Assembly (NCBI RefSeq): GCF_031755915.1
Contig: NC_083388.1
Location: 25,699,001-25,763,000, forward strand
DNA length: 64,000 bases
Reading direction: 5' to 3'
From: Ziziphus jujuba
Taxonomy: Eukaryota; Streptophyta; Magnoliopsida; Rosales; Rhamnaceae
This document shows positions 24,790-36,682 of the stretch, piece by piece. The notes beneath the pieces are model-generated. The model saw only the letters and a program-made list of their open reading frames with translations. It did not search any database and was not told where the DNA came from. Position 1 is the first letter of the stretch. Every line of letters starts with the position of its first letter. Made by a program: the position numbers and the translations under genes.

Positions 24790-26192
24790 TGAGGAATTGT
24801 CATTAACTCTTGGGCGTTTGGAAGCAACAATAGGAGCAACAATAGAATTAACAAGAAATTAAGACCATTATTAAATAAATCAAGCTTATATAGATTGCCA
24901 CATAAAGTTCCAAAACCAACAACTTTACCATCCTTAAATAATTCAACTTTGTTATTTCCAAACAAAAACCTATAACCTTGACTATCCAAAACAGAAATAG
25001 ACAACAAGTTTCTTCTTATTGAATGTACATAAGAAACTTCTTGCAACTCCAAAGCATATCCAGTGGCAAGCTTCAACTTGATTGTTCCCACAATGTTCAC
25101 TTTCACTCTTGAGTTATCTCCCATATAAACATGCTGCTCAAGATTGGTTAGGCCCCTTCGGCTTATCATTCCCTGCAATGAATTAGTAACATGAATTGTT
25201 ACTCTAGTATCTAACCACCAAGAATTCATAGGCACATCAATAATATTGGTCTCAATCGTTAAAATATTATCTTTCTTCTCTTGCTTTCCCTTTAAGGTCC
25301 AACAGTCTATCTTCTTGTGTCCAACTTTATTGCAGTATCCACACCTTCCATTGAAGTACTCTTTCCTTTTTCTAATCTGAAAAACACCATCCCTTGGCCA
25401 TTTAGGCTTTATACTAGAAAACTTCTTCCTATTGGGGTTAAAACCCTGCCCAGGCTTGAAACCTTGTCCTGGCTTGAATCCTTGTCCCTTCTTTTGGAAA
25501 AACTTCTTGGATTTATCTACCTGATGTGAAACCATAGCAACAAACCTAGACTTACTTAATTTAATATCATCATCTTCCTTGACAATGATAGCAGTCAATT
25601 CCTCCGAGCTACAACCTTCTTTCTTAGTATTCAAACTCGACCTTATATTATCAAACTGTGATAGAAGACTCCTCATTATAGAATAGGTCGAGAACTCCTC
25701 TCCAATGTCCATCTTAAGGTCCTTCAGCTTATTATAATAGGAGGAAAGTAGCATAATATGGTCCCTTACTCTTTTAATACCATCATACTTGGTATTATTC
25801 AATAGGTCCAAATAATGATACTTCTCATTCATATCAAACTTGATAAACTTCTTTCCTATCTCCTCAAGAAGTCCCTTTGTAGTATTCACTTTAGAAATAC
25901 TAGCATATATGGCCTCATCCATGTAATTCTCCATCATCATCATACAGCATTTATTAGAGTGCTTCCAATCCTCATAAAGTTTCTTAGCTACTACAGTACT
26001 CTCATCAGTCGGTATCTCTGGTGGATCTGTCTCCAAAGCCAAATCTAATTTCATGAAGGTCAAATTCATAACTAAGGTTTTCTTCCATTTCTGATAATTT
26101 GTACCATCCAATTTCATGGGCAGAAGGTTTGGGGTGCTACTAGCTGTAAAAATAGTAAACAACAAGACATTCCAAAATTTAAGACAATTCAA
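24735..26192 (-). pseudogene. Copia gag and aspartic protease region
   Basis: A gag domain of the UBN2 type (MKLDGTNYQKWKKTL) is followed by a CCHC zinc knuckle, CGYCNKVGHKKIDC, at about 25300-25345. A short GQGFKPGQGF repeat precedes the knuckle. The protease motif reads WWLDTRVTIHVT, so the third residue of the DTG/DSG active site is Arg. That change is expected to abolish protease activity. The frame runs out past the protease near 24735 after a frameshift. Confidence 0.9.
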
Positions 26193-27567
26193 TTACTATT
26201 TTCCCGCCCCTCAACACAAAAGCACAAACATAAATATCGCTTAGGGTGTTTGTAGCACTAAAGATACCCTTATGCGAGCCAGAGACAGTCAACCAAATAA
26301 CCACAATCAAAATCATCAAATTGAATCATCGACAGGGCAACTCAGAACCTGCAATACATGGCATTTAATTAACTTCCACTGCCATTCCAGGCGTCATACA
26401 AAGCAACTAAAACTACTGACAGGGTAGACTAGTCACCTGTATAGACTCTGGTTAATAAGTGGGAGAAAAACAACATATTGGTAATTTCATGATATAGGTA
26501 AATAAAAGATAATCCATCCATTATGCCAACACACATTACATTGGTACACATAATGCAGACAAAATAAGTCTCACGACAGGTGAGTACCTAAAATCCCACA
26601 CTACTATACCAACTAGGCACAAAGCCTCTTTGGGTAAGCTCACACAATCCAATTTTCCAATCACAAATATTTAATTTAATTTAATAAAATTGGAATGTAA
26701 TAATTAAACAAATAAATAAACAATAAATAAATAAATTGAAAAATTGAATCATTAAATTAATTAATAAATAAACAACAAATAAATCAATAATAAAATATAA
26801 AATATAAAAAAAAATAAAAGAGAATAAAAATAAATAACTTTTTTTTTTGGCCTGCTAACGTCAGCAAACGACACGACATGCTGACATCAACACAAGCTCC
26901 AAATGGCATGCCGTTTCTCTCTTCTTCTTTGTGACCCGATTCTAGTCCAAACGGGTCATGTGACCCGCTAATTCGACTCATCTGGAAATTTCTTTTCCGG
27001 CAATCTTTTTCTACAATTTTGGTGCCGTTTGATTCCTCTTTTCTTGGGCAATGTTTTCCACAAATCAATTTCAATGTTTTAGCAACCAAAATCAATGCCC
27101 AAGAAAACTTATTCGTTCGGCCAAAACGGGGTTTCTCAATTTTTTTTTTATTCAAAAAAAAACAAAAAAGGTTTCCAGTCCAATTAAAGATGTTAAATAA
27201 TACAATTCATAACAACAACCTATTTTTTCACCGTGCCCAGATCTTAATTCGAACTAAAACAAAAAAAAAAAAATTCACATAATTTGCACAAACTCAATAT
27301 AAACCCGATATTGCGCAAGAGAAAAGAAATTAATCAATAAAATTCAAAATTAAAATTTGGATCTCCAGACAATCAATAGCCGCCAACACAAATGAATATC
27401 ACATATTGGATTTCAGGAAACAAGCATGTAATAATAGAATCACAAGGACGAGAGAATAATTATAAAATAAATATCATGTCATCAATATACACGATGAAAG
27501 TTCAATGGCCGCATATCAATATAACAACAAATTTCAAAATAATTTATTATGCATATTAACCATGTGC
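26193..27567 (-). other. Copia 5' untranslated leader
   Basis: About 1.4 kb between the primer-binding site and gag. AT-rich, with no coding domain recognised. Confidence 0.7.
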
Positions 27568-27579
27568 TCTGATACCAAT
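27568..27579 (-). other. Primer-binding site of the copia element
   Basis: The minus strand reads TGGTATCAGAGC close inside the 5' LTR, complementary to the 3' end of plant initiator Met tRNA. Confidence 0.88.
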
Positions 27580-28077
27580 TGTTAGATTTTATGGATCTAA
27601 ATATACATAATAAATTCCATTAATCATAAATCACTAACCTCCAAATGCAGCCATTGATAAATTAAATCTTTAATCCTGCAAAATAGAAAACAATTTAAAG
27701 TAGTGTCTATGGACACACTACTCTCAAACCACTCTCAGATCTCTGAAAACCCTAATATCAAAATACCGTATGACATTCTTTGTTTGCTTGCCCTAGATCT
27801 TTTATAGTCTCTGCAAGTCATATTTACCCATTAATTTTAACACACATAAAATACTAATAATTTAATAATATAATAATACTAGAAAAAATATGGGTAAATC
27901 ATTGGGCCTTTAAAGAGAGTTGGTCCTCCAGTCTAATGGGCCAACTGGAATCTTATAGAGAGTATGTGACCAAGGGCCCTACTACAAAATAATAAAATAA
28001 GCCAATCCTATTAATGGCATAAATAGAGCCGTGAGTAATTGATTATGTCAAGTCCACAAATATTAATTTATTCAACA
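27580..28077 (-). repeat. 5' LTR of the copia element
   Basis: 498 bp, paired with the LTR at 21012-21513. I counted about 25 differences by eye, mostly C/T or G/A. Confidence 0.93.
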
Positions 28078-28082
28078 TTAAA

Positions 28083-29340
28083 GACTTCAAAAAAGTCAAA
28101 GAGAATTTCTCTTAGCTAATAGTGGTTCAAGTCCACATTTGATACCACTTACATACCAGAATTCCTAAAGCTTAATTATTCCACTATTGAATTATGCACA
28201 ATCTCAAAGTATGGTAAAGATATTATTATTGCAATTATTTATAGTGGTACATGGCCAGAGAATAGAGGTTTCAAAGATTGGGTTTGAGTGCTAATATCCC
28301 AACTAAGTGGAATGAATCATGTGAGGAAGCTAGAGAAGATTTTAATCCTTGTGCAATTCCAATGTTCTTGGAGCTAGATACTTAAATGAAGGTTTGAAGA
28401 AAGCAAGATCTGGTAAAATGCAGTAAGGATTCAGCGAGAGATACTTTAGGACATGGAACCTTGGTTTCCTCTATAGCTGTTGGAAACTATGTGAAACAGG
28501 CTTCTTATTTTGGCTATGCTACAGAAACTTCTAAAGGTACAGCTCCAAGCGCTCGATTTGCTGTATACAAAGTTGCATTGAACAAAGGAATGGACTCTTC
28601 AATTATGCTTGCTTGTATAGATTAGGCTATTTCTGATGGTGTCGATTTGATTTCTGTGTCCTTGCATGATAAGTTAGGGAAGTGCCATTGTATAAAGATT
28701 CTATAGCGATTGCCTCGTTAGTTGCAATGGGGGAGGGACTACCGGTAGTATGTTCTGCAGGATTCAATGGTCCAACCACTGGGAGTGTAAAAAATGAATT
28801 CCCATGGGTCTTGACAGTTGCAGAAGGCACGATGAAATAATCTTCAATTTGCTTCAACTCTAGCAATGGGATCAGGCTTCATCAATCCAAATCAAGCACT
28901 TGACCCAGGTTTGGTTTATGATGCAACAGCACAAGATTATATAGATTTGTTATGCTCCAAAAATTTTACTAATGATCAATTTTATTCTATAACCAGGTCA
29001 GGTAACTATGACTGTTCAAACCCATCTTTCGTTCTCAATTACCCATTGTTTATTGTCTTTTACAATGCAATATCATCGTTGGTAGTCAAAAAATTTCAGA
29101 GAACCGTTACGAATGTTGAAGAAGGCAGCGTGACATAAGGTTTTGGTGACAGCAGAAGCACCATTTGGTTCAGAAGTTGTGGTGACACCAAAAAGAACTA
29201 GTGCTTAGAACAAGATATGCGAAGAAATCTTATACTGTCATGATAAAAATATAAAAGTAACAAGAAAGATGAAATTGCATTTGGTGGATAAAATGAAAAG
29301 CATAAGGCGAGAAGTCCAAGTGTCCTGTTCCCTGAGTTTG
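28083..29340 (+). pseudogene. SBT pseudogene a, 3' part
   Basis: This continues the locus interrupted at 21011. Frame-hopping translation gives the S8 catalytic-Asp region with Asp replaced by Tyr (IIAIIYSGTWPE), the intact His region (LGHGT), then SVSLHD and the PWVLTVAEGT segment. It then jumps directly to FASTLAMGSGFINPN and TRSGNYDCS. The roughly 250 residues that normally hold the PA insert, the Asn and the GTSMS serine are missing. A decayed C-terminal FN3-like domain follows to about 29340. Several stops and frameshifts are present, including one at KDWV not found in copy b. Confidence 0.85.
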
Positions 29341-29651
29341 ATAATTGAGTTTATGGAGTATTATATATGGGAAGTAAGCAAAAAAAAAAGAAAAAAAAAA
29401 AAAAAGGGAAATAGAAGGAGAAGAAGAAATAAATTACTAAAGCAGAGAAAACAGAGGACCTAGAATATAATCGCCAATGAGAATGCGTACTTTTTTTTTT
29501 TTAGGGGTAGAAGAAAAAAATACATTCTTGTTTGTAAGATACATGGTATAAAGTACTAAATTTAGAACATGATGGAATTCTAATGTTGATTATAATGAAG
29601 AAACATATTCGCAAAATTTAGATTGCTACATTACCTGATGGAATTATACCA

Positions 29652-29657
<6 letters not shown>

Positions 29658-29708
<51 letters not shown>
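29658..29708. repeat. (TA)n microsatellite
   Basis: About 50 bases of TA. The copy in the other duplicate (41100-41124) is half as long, showing slippage since duplication. Confidence 0.88.
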
Positions 29709-29711
<3 letters not shown>

Positions 29712-30368
29712 GTAATAAAATAGTGTAGCAAAATCGAAAACCATTGATGCATAAATACCAAAACTGAACACAATCTTGAAGGAAACTCAGTAGAGCTAGC
29801 AAAACCGACAAGTAGCCATATTGATGCATTTCATATATACACTTAAAAAGAAACAATGATTTTAGTGTTTTTCTATCTCTAGATAAATGGTAAAGGTTTT
29901 GCAATCCTTAAAAATATTTTAAAGCCTTTAATTCACTCAGATTTTGGAAAGAAGTTAATATTAGAGAAGTTAATATCTAACAATAAGGCAAATAGAGTTA
30001 TAATAAACACCATTGGTTTTGCATACTGACTTATTATATCCTCAATTCTCATCACGCTTAAAGGCAAGTTGCAATAAACCGAAAGACATTGTTCCCTAGC
30101 AAATGTATACTTGTGTATATTGCAGGGTATTTGACTTGAACATATTTATATATCTATATGCATGCATGCATGTATGTATGTATGTACGTCTTCCAAGTTA
30201 TTAATTAATAACAAGTGGCTCTTCTTTCTTTGTATGGTTTTTATTTCGTTGTTAACCCTGATCCTATTTATAAGTCTATGTAGGTTACAATATGCTTCTC
30301 GGGCTCATGCAACGATTCAAAATAATTTAGCCTTTTCAAGTAAAACGGTGCAAGTACATTAGAAGAAA

Positions 30369-30545
30369 AGGAATTATGTTTCCGGAGTCTCTAATTTTGG
30401 TTGTGGAAAAGTAATTGCAAGAGCTATTTCTCCAATGGTTAGATTGGTTGTTTACATGGTTATTTGGCATGGCAAGATCATTACTTTTGATGATGTTCTT
30501 GCCTGTATAGATCAAGCACTTGTTCACATTGTGAACTTTATAGAA
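30369..30545 (+). pseudogene. Second subtilase relic, copy a
   Basis: The open segment RNYVSGVSNFGCGKVIARA, then ISPMVRLVVYMVIWHGK and DDVLACIDQAL, aligns with the part of plant subtilases just after the catalytic His. It is a separate fragment from the SBT pseudogene upstream, which contains its own version of this segment. No catalytic triad residue is present and it is far too short to act. Confidence 0.65.
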
Positions 30546-31559
30546 TTGTTACTTTTGAAGAAAGTACATCCTCAATCTCAATAAAAATGATAAGCTTTAT
30601 AGGATTGTGCACAAAATTTTTTCATTGATTTCTATTGTTATATTGAATATTAAAAGAGAAAGTATATATATTATATTGGTTAAATTTGGTAATCAAAGAC
30701 TAATTTCTATATCTTCATATTTTGTTTGACGAAATATGACACTAGGAAAAAGGAACAAAAGAAATTGAAGCAGGACAACTCAGAATTAAACTATGCAACT
30801 GAATGGTTAACATGTGAATTTGGTATAGGTTAGTTTAGAAAGAGTAGGACATAAAAATATATGGTTGACATTCAAGTGCAGAGGATCTACTTAGCAAAGT
30901 ATGTTTTGTCCTGTATATATTCTTTGTTTTGAATTTTATCATATTAATGAAGCTAATATAGATGTACAGTACAATTCGTTAATTAAACATTAATCCAGGA
31001 AGAGGTTTTTCCCCCTTTTTTTTTTTTTAATTTAGGTTTTTTGTTTGTTTTTGCTCCAAGTCACCGATGAAATGGTCATGATATTTGCTATCTGTCTCAT
31101 TTATGTAATACTCACCCAAAAAAAAAAAAATTCTCACTTATGTAATGGTAAAGCACTAGCATTAAAAAATTGCAGGCATTTATTGACATCTAAAATGGAT
31201 TTTCCCAACTCACGAATTTCTCTGTTGATTATGTTGAATTTAGAGTTGGATTTCCTTTCGCACATGTAGTAGTAGTACATATGAATTTGGTGAGGAAATT
31301 TCACATGCCTTCCATGAATTCTGAAACTTCACCATACCGCATCACAAATAAATATTATCATAATCTAAGCCCAGTTTTGATTCCCGAAAACATTAAAAAG
31401 TTGGGCTTGACGTGGCAGCAAAAGAGCGGAGTCAAATTGGTAGAAATGGAGTACTGTATCATGTTTTGGATTTCATAAATAATGGTCAACCCCCATTCCT
31501 AAACCGCACCAAGAAAAAAAAAAACATAAAGAAAAAGCATACTATAGCACTAATGAACC

Positions 31560-31838
31560 ATGGAAACTATGGAATTCCGTTCACCATATTTACTCTTAAC
31601 ATTCCTCGTCCTCTCTCTCACTGCCCTCTATTTCTCTCCCTTAAACCAAATCCATTTTTCTATCAAATTATCTTCCTCTTCCTCTTCCTCTTCCTCCTCC
31701 ACAACTTCATCATCTACTCCCCACCAAACACAGAACCCAGAACCAGAACCAGAATCATTACCGACGGTGGCGGAGTCTCTCCTCCGGCAAAGCCCTCCAT
31801 CCACCATAACCACTCAAATTGTCCCAGACCATGTTAAA
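31560..31838 (+). pseudogene. GT47-2 exon 1, orphaned by the duplication breakpoint
   Basis: 93 codons with start [13 protein letters not shown], a hydrophobic anchor, a poly-Ser stem and the donor site GTAAGC, nearly identical to exon 1 of the full gene at 43170-43454 (two Ser fewer). The intron runs only to the poly-T at 31895-31912 and then switches to antisense SCY1-like intron 2. No catalytic domain follows. Its copied promoter is still present, so a truncated or chimeric transcript is possible. Confidence 0.92.
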
Positions 31839-32018
31839 GTAAGCAAATTTACTATACCCTTATGGAGTTTTTGGATTATATAAAAATTCTCTCCTTTTTT
31901 TTTTTTTTTTTTCTGCAAAGAGAATAATATTTAAACCAATCCAAGAAACCAAAGAGAATAAGAACTTTCTCAGGAAAAATACTAACCAGATCAAAGAGTA
32001 AAACAGATGAGAACTTAC

Positions 32019-33197
32019 AGTTCTGAGGCGCTTTACACCATTACGACCAGCAGCTAAATGTCCATCTTGGGCATTACTTCCAGAAAGAGAAAATATAGAT
32101 ACAGCGGATCCATCATCCCAAAATACCAATTAAAAGTATATCAACATATGATGTATTTATACGTGATCAAATTTTCTCAGATTAGAGAAACTGAAGACTG
32201 AAAAGACTGAAGTTCGTAATTGACGTATAGGAAATAGCCAATACTAAGATCTTAGGAAGATCTGAGTATATAGACACATCCAAGATTTTAATAGAACTGG
32301 TTATGGAACATCTTCACTACTGAAATTAATGAAATGCATAGCAGCTATCATCCACTCAAGTTTCAGTTACATTAAGGCTTTTGGTACTTCCTTGAAATTG
32401 ACTGTAGTGCTATGCACGTTCACAGAAAGAAGAAGGCTCCATGGATAGTAATATTTCCCAAAAAACAATTTAAGCCTTAGCCACTGATGTTGGTAAGTTC
32501 TACATGAAACCTCTTGGGTGGAAGCTCCGAGAAACTATTGAATTAGGTTATATAACACCTTTAGAAAACAGATGCACACATTTCTTACAACACACAAGCA
32601 TCTAAAACAACAGAACAGACAAAATTCAACAAATGCTTGATCATGGCAGACCCATTTTGGAATAACATTAGTATCTTACCCAGAAGAATAATGATGCAGT
32701 TATCAAATCATTCACTCAAAATCAAAGCTTGCGCCAATTCTAAGATCCAACTACTCTCAGCTATACCATCCTACAAAATTTCCCATCAACGAATTCTAAA
32801 TTGAACTCCACCCCAAATTCAAATCTAACAGGTACCCAATTACATAAAAAAAGGAATAATATGACAACTATCACCGGTATAGGTAACTTTTTAACACGAA
32901 TCCTCTTAACAATTCCAATGATGAATCAAAATATTTCATTTGAGACACCTCTGGACCAGTGATCCAATCAAAATCAGATCCATGGATCAAGCTGGAAGGT
33001 TAAACACATTGGAAAAATCAAAATTGGACGAAAGTGATAAGGATTAAGGGCTGGCGGGTGTTTATTATTACCTTGGAGGTACCACGGCAATGAGTCCAAG
33101 AGCCCCAAGCAGAGGAGTAAGGCTCACCGATGTTGTAAGGCAGATCTTTGGGACCGGTCCCCGATCCGCCCACCACTCCTTTCAAGAATTTGAACAT
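32019..33197 (-). pseudogene. Truncated SCY1-like gene, exons 1-2 only
   Basis: Exon 1 (33197-33072) keeps its ATG and 42 codons. Exon 2 (32117-32019) follows, after which the sequence stops at the duplication breakpoint at 31913. The acceptor of intron 1 has changed from AG to GG (positions 32118-32119), so even the remaining exons should not splice normally. The full upstream region was duplicated with it, so the copy may still be transcribed leftward, antisense to the GT47-2 fragment. Confidence 0.92.
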
Positions 33198-33490
33198 CTT
33201 TTGTTCTTTTTCTTCTTCTTCTCTTCGTCGTCGTCGTCTTCCTCTTCCTGCTGTTACACAGCGAAGACGGACACCCTGAGAGAAAGAGAGAGATTGGACG
33301 GAATAAAGAAAGAAATGCCGATGTATGAGGAGGATTATTTGTGTGCATCGCGGCCTATGCTTTTTCTTGTAGTCTTTCGGGTTTGAAACTGTTCAGATTT
33401 GATAGCAATTAACTTATGTCACATAGCATGTGATTGGTTTAAAATTTCGATCGAGTTTTTACTCCCGAAATAGAAGATAAGTAATGCCAC

Positions 33491-33523
<33 letters not shown>

Positions 33524-35477
33524 TTATTAAATTTATTTATTAAATAACACATATTAAAATATTAATTAATATATTTATAAAATTTAAAAATAAATTAAAT
33601 AAAAAATAAATTTATTAAATATTGTCTTACATTTATTATATCATTTATAAAATAAATTTAATAAATATTTTAATAATTTTAGAATTATTATGGAAAATAA
33701 TAATAAACTACTCAAAATTTATAATTGATTTTTTTTAATAAGCCATTTTTTTATCATTTTAATGGTATGTAATTATACAAAGTAATTAAAAATTAAATTA
33801 TTTTTAACAATTAAAAATAAAAATTATTTTTCAAAAATTAAAAGAGACATCAGTAGTAATTGGAAATAAAAAGTCAGTATATTTTTTCTTTTATAAAAGG
33901 AGGGCGCAATCAATCTTTTTAAAAAAGAAAAAAAAAATGGCCATTGTAACTTTAGAAAATAAACTTTTTCACATTTCACTTACACGATCATTATTAAACT
34001 TGGGAAATTTCAATCCAATTGATATTAATCCTTTCATATTTTTAAAGGTTCGAGTTTAGATGTAATGGATTGAATTTATAATGGGTCAACCCATTAATAA
34101 TTTGATAAATAATAGATTTTTAATAGGTTAATCCATTTCAACCTGCTGAAAAAAAGTTTTAAATAATTTGGTAAATTATGATTAATATTTTGATGTGTAA
34201 AAGAAAATAAGTATGTGTATATGTTTTATTTTAGTAAAAGAAAATAAGTATGTGTATATGTTTTATTTTAATTTTTTAAATATGTATTAATATTAAGCAT
34301 GTTGTTTTAGTTTTTTTTTTTTTTTTTTTTGGATACTTTTGGTTTATAAAGTATATAACTTTTAAGTACTAAGTATGTTTTTTTGAAATGCATTGTTTCT
34401 TTATTTGTTATTTGTATGTGCTTTTTTTTTTTTTTTTATAAAACAACTGTTAATAATTAAGTATATACATTGGATTTATTATAGTTATTATTATTTATTT
34501 AATTTTGTATAATCAATTTAATTTTTAATTTTGTAAATATAATTATTACTTTTTGTAGTATGAACTGTTAGTTAAGTATAATTTTGTATTGATTATATTT
34601 GTTTAAATATTTTTTGTTATAATTTTTTATTTTCTTATAAAAATTAATTTTGTAATGAAATTTATCGTTTAATGAAATAGATAATGAAAAGTTTTGATAT
34701 TTTTGGGGATAAAGTCCAATTGCAAGTCTGACCCAGAAAGTACTTGATCATGATTTGTAAGTCTACTTGGATATTGAACATTTATATGTAAGAACTGAAT
34801 TCTTTACAATAGATGGTTGTTGAAACTCCGAAAAATAAAATTTGGTAAATTTTTTCTTACTTTTACATAGAATCATTCATGTAGATGTGGATACCATATC
34901 AATTTTTTTATTTTTTATATGGATCTATTTGGTGCGTTTGATTTGTGCTCGAGCGGATGATGAAAAATTATCATGTCCGATTTATTTAACAAATGTATTT
35001 AGATTTGTATACTTTAAAATGAAAATATAACTAATTAGATTTAAGTGAAAAATTTTTAATACGAATACAATATCACATGATACATACACGATATAACGCT
35101 GTGCATTGTTAGATTTAACAATTATAATCCTAGAAAAGAATTTTACATTTCGTTCAATTGTATTTTTTTTTTAATTTTTTTTTTTTTTGGGTTACTTGAC
35201 AATAATGACTCCATTTAAAGTCTTCCACTTCACGCTCTCGTCTTTTTCATTTAGGGTGATGCATTCCTTGTAAGGAAAAAGAGGTAAATCTTAATATTAT
35301 TTTTTCTGTTTCAATTGTTTCTGACTTTCTCTAAATTAACCTTTTTGAGAATAAATAAACCCCAGAAACCCACCTAATTCATGGTTAGCTTTTTTTTCTT
35401 TTTCTTTTTCTTTTTTTTTTTTCCTGATTGTTTCTGACTTTTTTCAAACCTTGTTGAAGAAAAAAAAATATTGAAAA
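33198..35477. other. Duplicated upstream region of the truncated SCY1-like copy
   Basis: Non-coding and AT-rich, a copy of 14958-16926. It holds a (TA)n tract at about 33492-33514, a doubled motif of about 37 bp at 34196-34272, and a segment of about 310 bp (34690-34983) not present in the left unit. Confidence 0.55.
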
Positions 35478-35830
35478 ATGACGCAGCGACCAAAGTTATG
35501 GTAGATTTCCTTCAACAGCATGTCAATAGGCTCAAGAACGAGGAAGAAGAGTAGAAGCTCACGATTCACAAGGCCGTGAACAAGCATAAGAATGATGATG
35601 CTGTCAACTACTTCGCCAATGCCATACATAATCGCTTTAAAGCAAACATACTGATATTTCAATTGCGCCTTGATGCCGCTGCCTAGGCTAACATCACCCC
35701 TAACAAATCTATAGGCTTGGACTTCATTCACAACTCTCCGTAATTTTTCGACCTAAAAGAGATGAATAACACTATAAATAAGTTAAAGATGGTCATCAAC
35801 AACCTCATGCAGCAAGTTGAAGTTGCCTGA
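35478..35830 (+). pseudogene. Decayed CHMP1-like fragment, copy b
   Basis: Duplicate of 16927-17279, with a further one-base deletion near its start and a small insertion (aa) after CGCTTT. The same stops occur in both copies, so decay began before the duplication. Confidence 0.5.
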
Positions 35831-36682
35831 CAAATACAGTTTGTTAACAATTTAATTATGAAAAATGGAAAAAAAATATTAATGGATATTACTGTAACAC
35901 ATATATGAGAGGAGTGTCATATTAATTTTAACTTATTACCATGACATTACCATAAAACTCACTTTTACATGCAGATTATGATATTTTTAACTCATTTTGT
36001 ATTTTCATATGTGTTTCAATAATATTTTCAAAATTTAATAAACGTTATTAAAATTTTATAAAAATTGTAATAAAAATTTTGGAATTATCAACATATATTA
36101 TAAAAATTTTAACCAAATTATAAAAGAGTTGACACGGAAATATATGAATTAAAATTTACATAAAACATCAAAAAAAAATTGTATGAAAATTATAATATCC
36201 TATTGATTTATTAAAAAAATAGAAATTTTAAAAAACAATCACAAATTATCAATATTTTAAAAAATAACAAAAATTTCAACTTTAGAACTTAACTGAAAAA
36301 TAAAATAAAACAGTTAAACACTTTTTTTTAAAGAAAAAATTGGGATGAAGACATAATTTTTTTTAAAATGAATACCGTGTGATTGAATTTAATTTAATTT
36401 TAGTACTTCCACAAAACATTGAACATAAAATAAAATAAAATAAAATAAATGGCAATAAAATAATACAAAAAAGATAGCTATAAATCAGAGGACATGGTGT
36501 TTGAAGGTCCCAATCAAATAGTAAAATTTTACATTATAATGTTAAAAAAAAAAAATAATAATTGTCCAAACAGAAAAGTGCTCATAAAATCACTATACAT
36601 TTTCTTCCTAAACCGAACAGAGCAGAGAGCTTCTTTGCTTCTTCTGGAGGGTTCAGATTATTCTTTATTACTATATTCTCTA
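35831..36682. other. Promoter-containing region of GT47-1b
   Basis: AT-rich, no gene seen. It duplicates 17280-18130. Confidence 0.5.
36479..36485 (+). promoter_or_regulatory. Candidate TATA box of GT47-1b
   Basis: Same tataaat element as in copy a, 198 bases before the ATG; retained after duplication. Confidence 0.35.

Larger units (their letters stand above)
21012..28077 (-). mobile_element. Ty1/copia LTR retrotransposon, 7.07 kb, defective
   Basis: Complete by structure. Two LTRs of about 500 bp begin TG and end CA. A primer-binding site for initiator Met tRNA (TGGTATCAGAGC in the minus sense) lies next to the right LTR. A purine-rich tract lies next to the left LTR. Target duplications are ttaga (21007-21011) and ttaaa (28078-28082). 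Coding runs on the minus strand in the order gag, protease, integrase, reverse transcriptase, RNase H, which defines Ty1/copia. The pol frame has about seven nonsense codons and there is a frameshift between gag-protease and integrase, so this copy cannot make a full polyprotein. The matching site in the other duplicate (39558-39562) is empty. Confidence 0.96.
29341..31559. other. Intergenic, between SBT pseudogene a and GT47-2 fragment
   Basis: Holds a (TA)n tract at 29658-29708, a short second subtilase relic at 30369-30545 (listed separately) and otherwise AT-rich sequence. The last few hundred bases are a copy of the GT47-2 promoter. Confidence 0.55.
13673..31912. repeat. Segmental tandem duplication, left unit
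   Basis: This stretch repeats as 31913 to about 43530 in direct orientation. The shared sequence starts at ctgcaaag inside intron 2 of the SCY1-like gene (13673, matching 31913) and ends in the poly-T tract of GT47-2 intron 1 (31895-31912, matching 43511-43530). It contains SCY1-like exons 1-2, the CHMP1-like relic, GT47-1a, SBT pseudogene a with its copia insertion, a second SBT relic and GT47-2 exon 1. The retrotransposon accounts for most of the length difference between the units. By eye the units differ by roughly 1.5-2.5%. Confidence 0.93.

Noticed and set aside
30162..30362. Small plus-strand frame MHACMYVC...
   Set aside because: Starts in an ATGC/ATGT simple repeat and has no family similarity; only the following subtilase-like piece is supported.
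31913..33197. Second functional SCY1-like gene
   Set aside because: Only exons 1-2 are present and the intron 1 acceptor is mutated.
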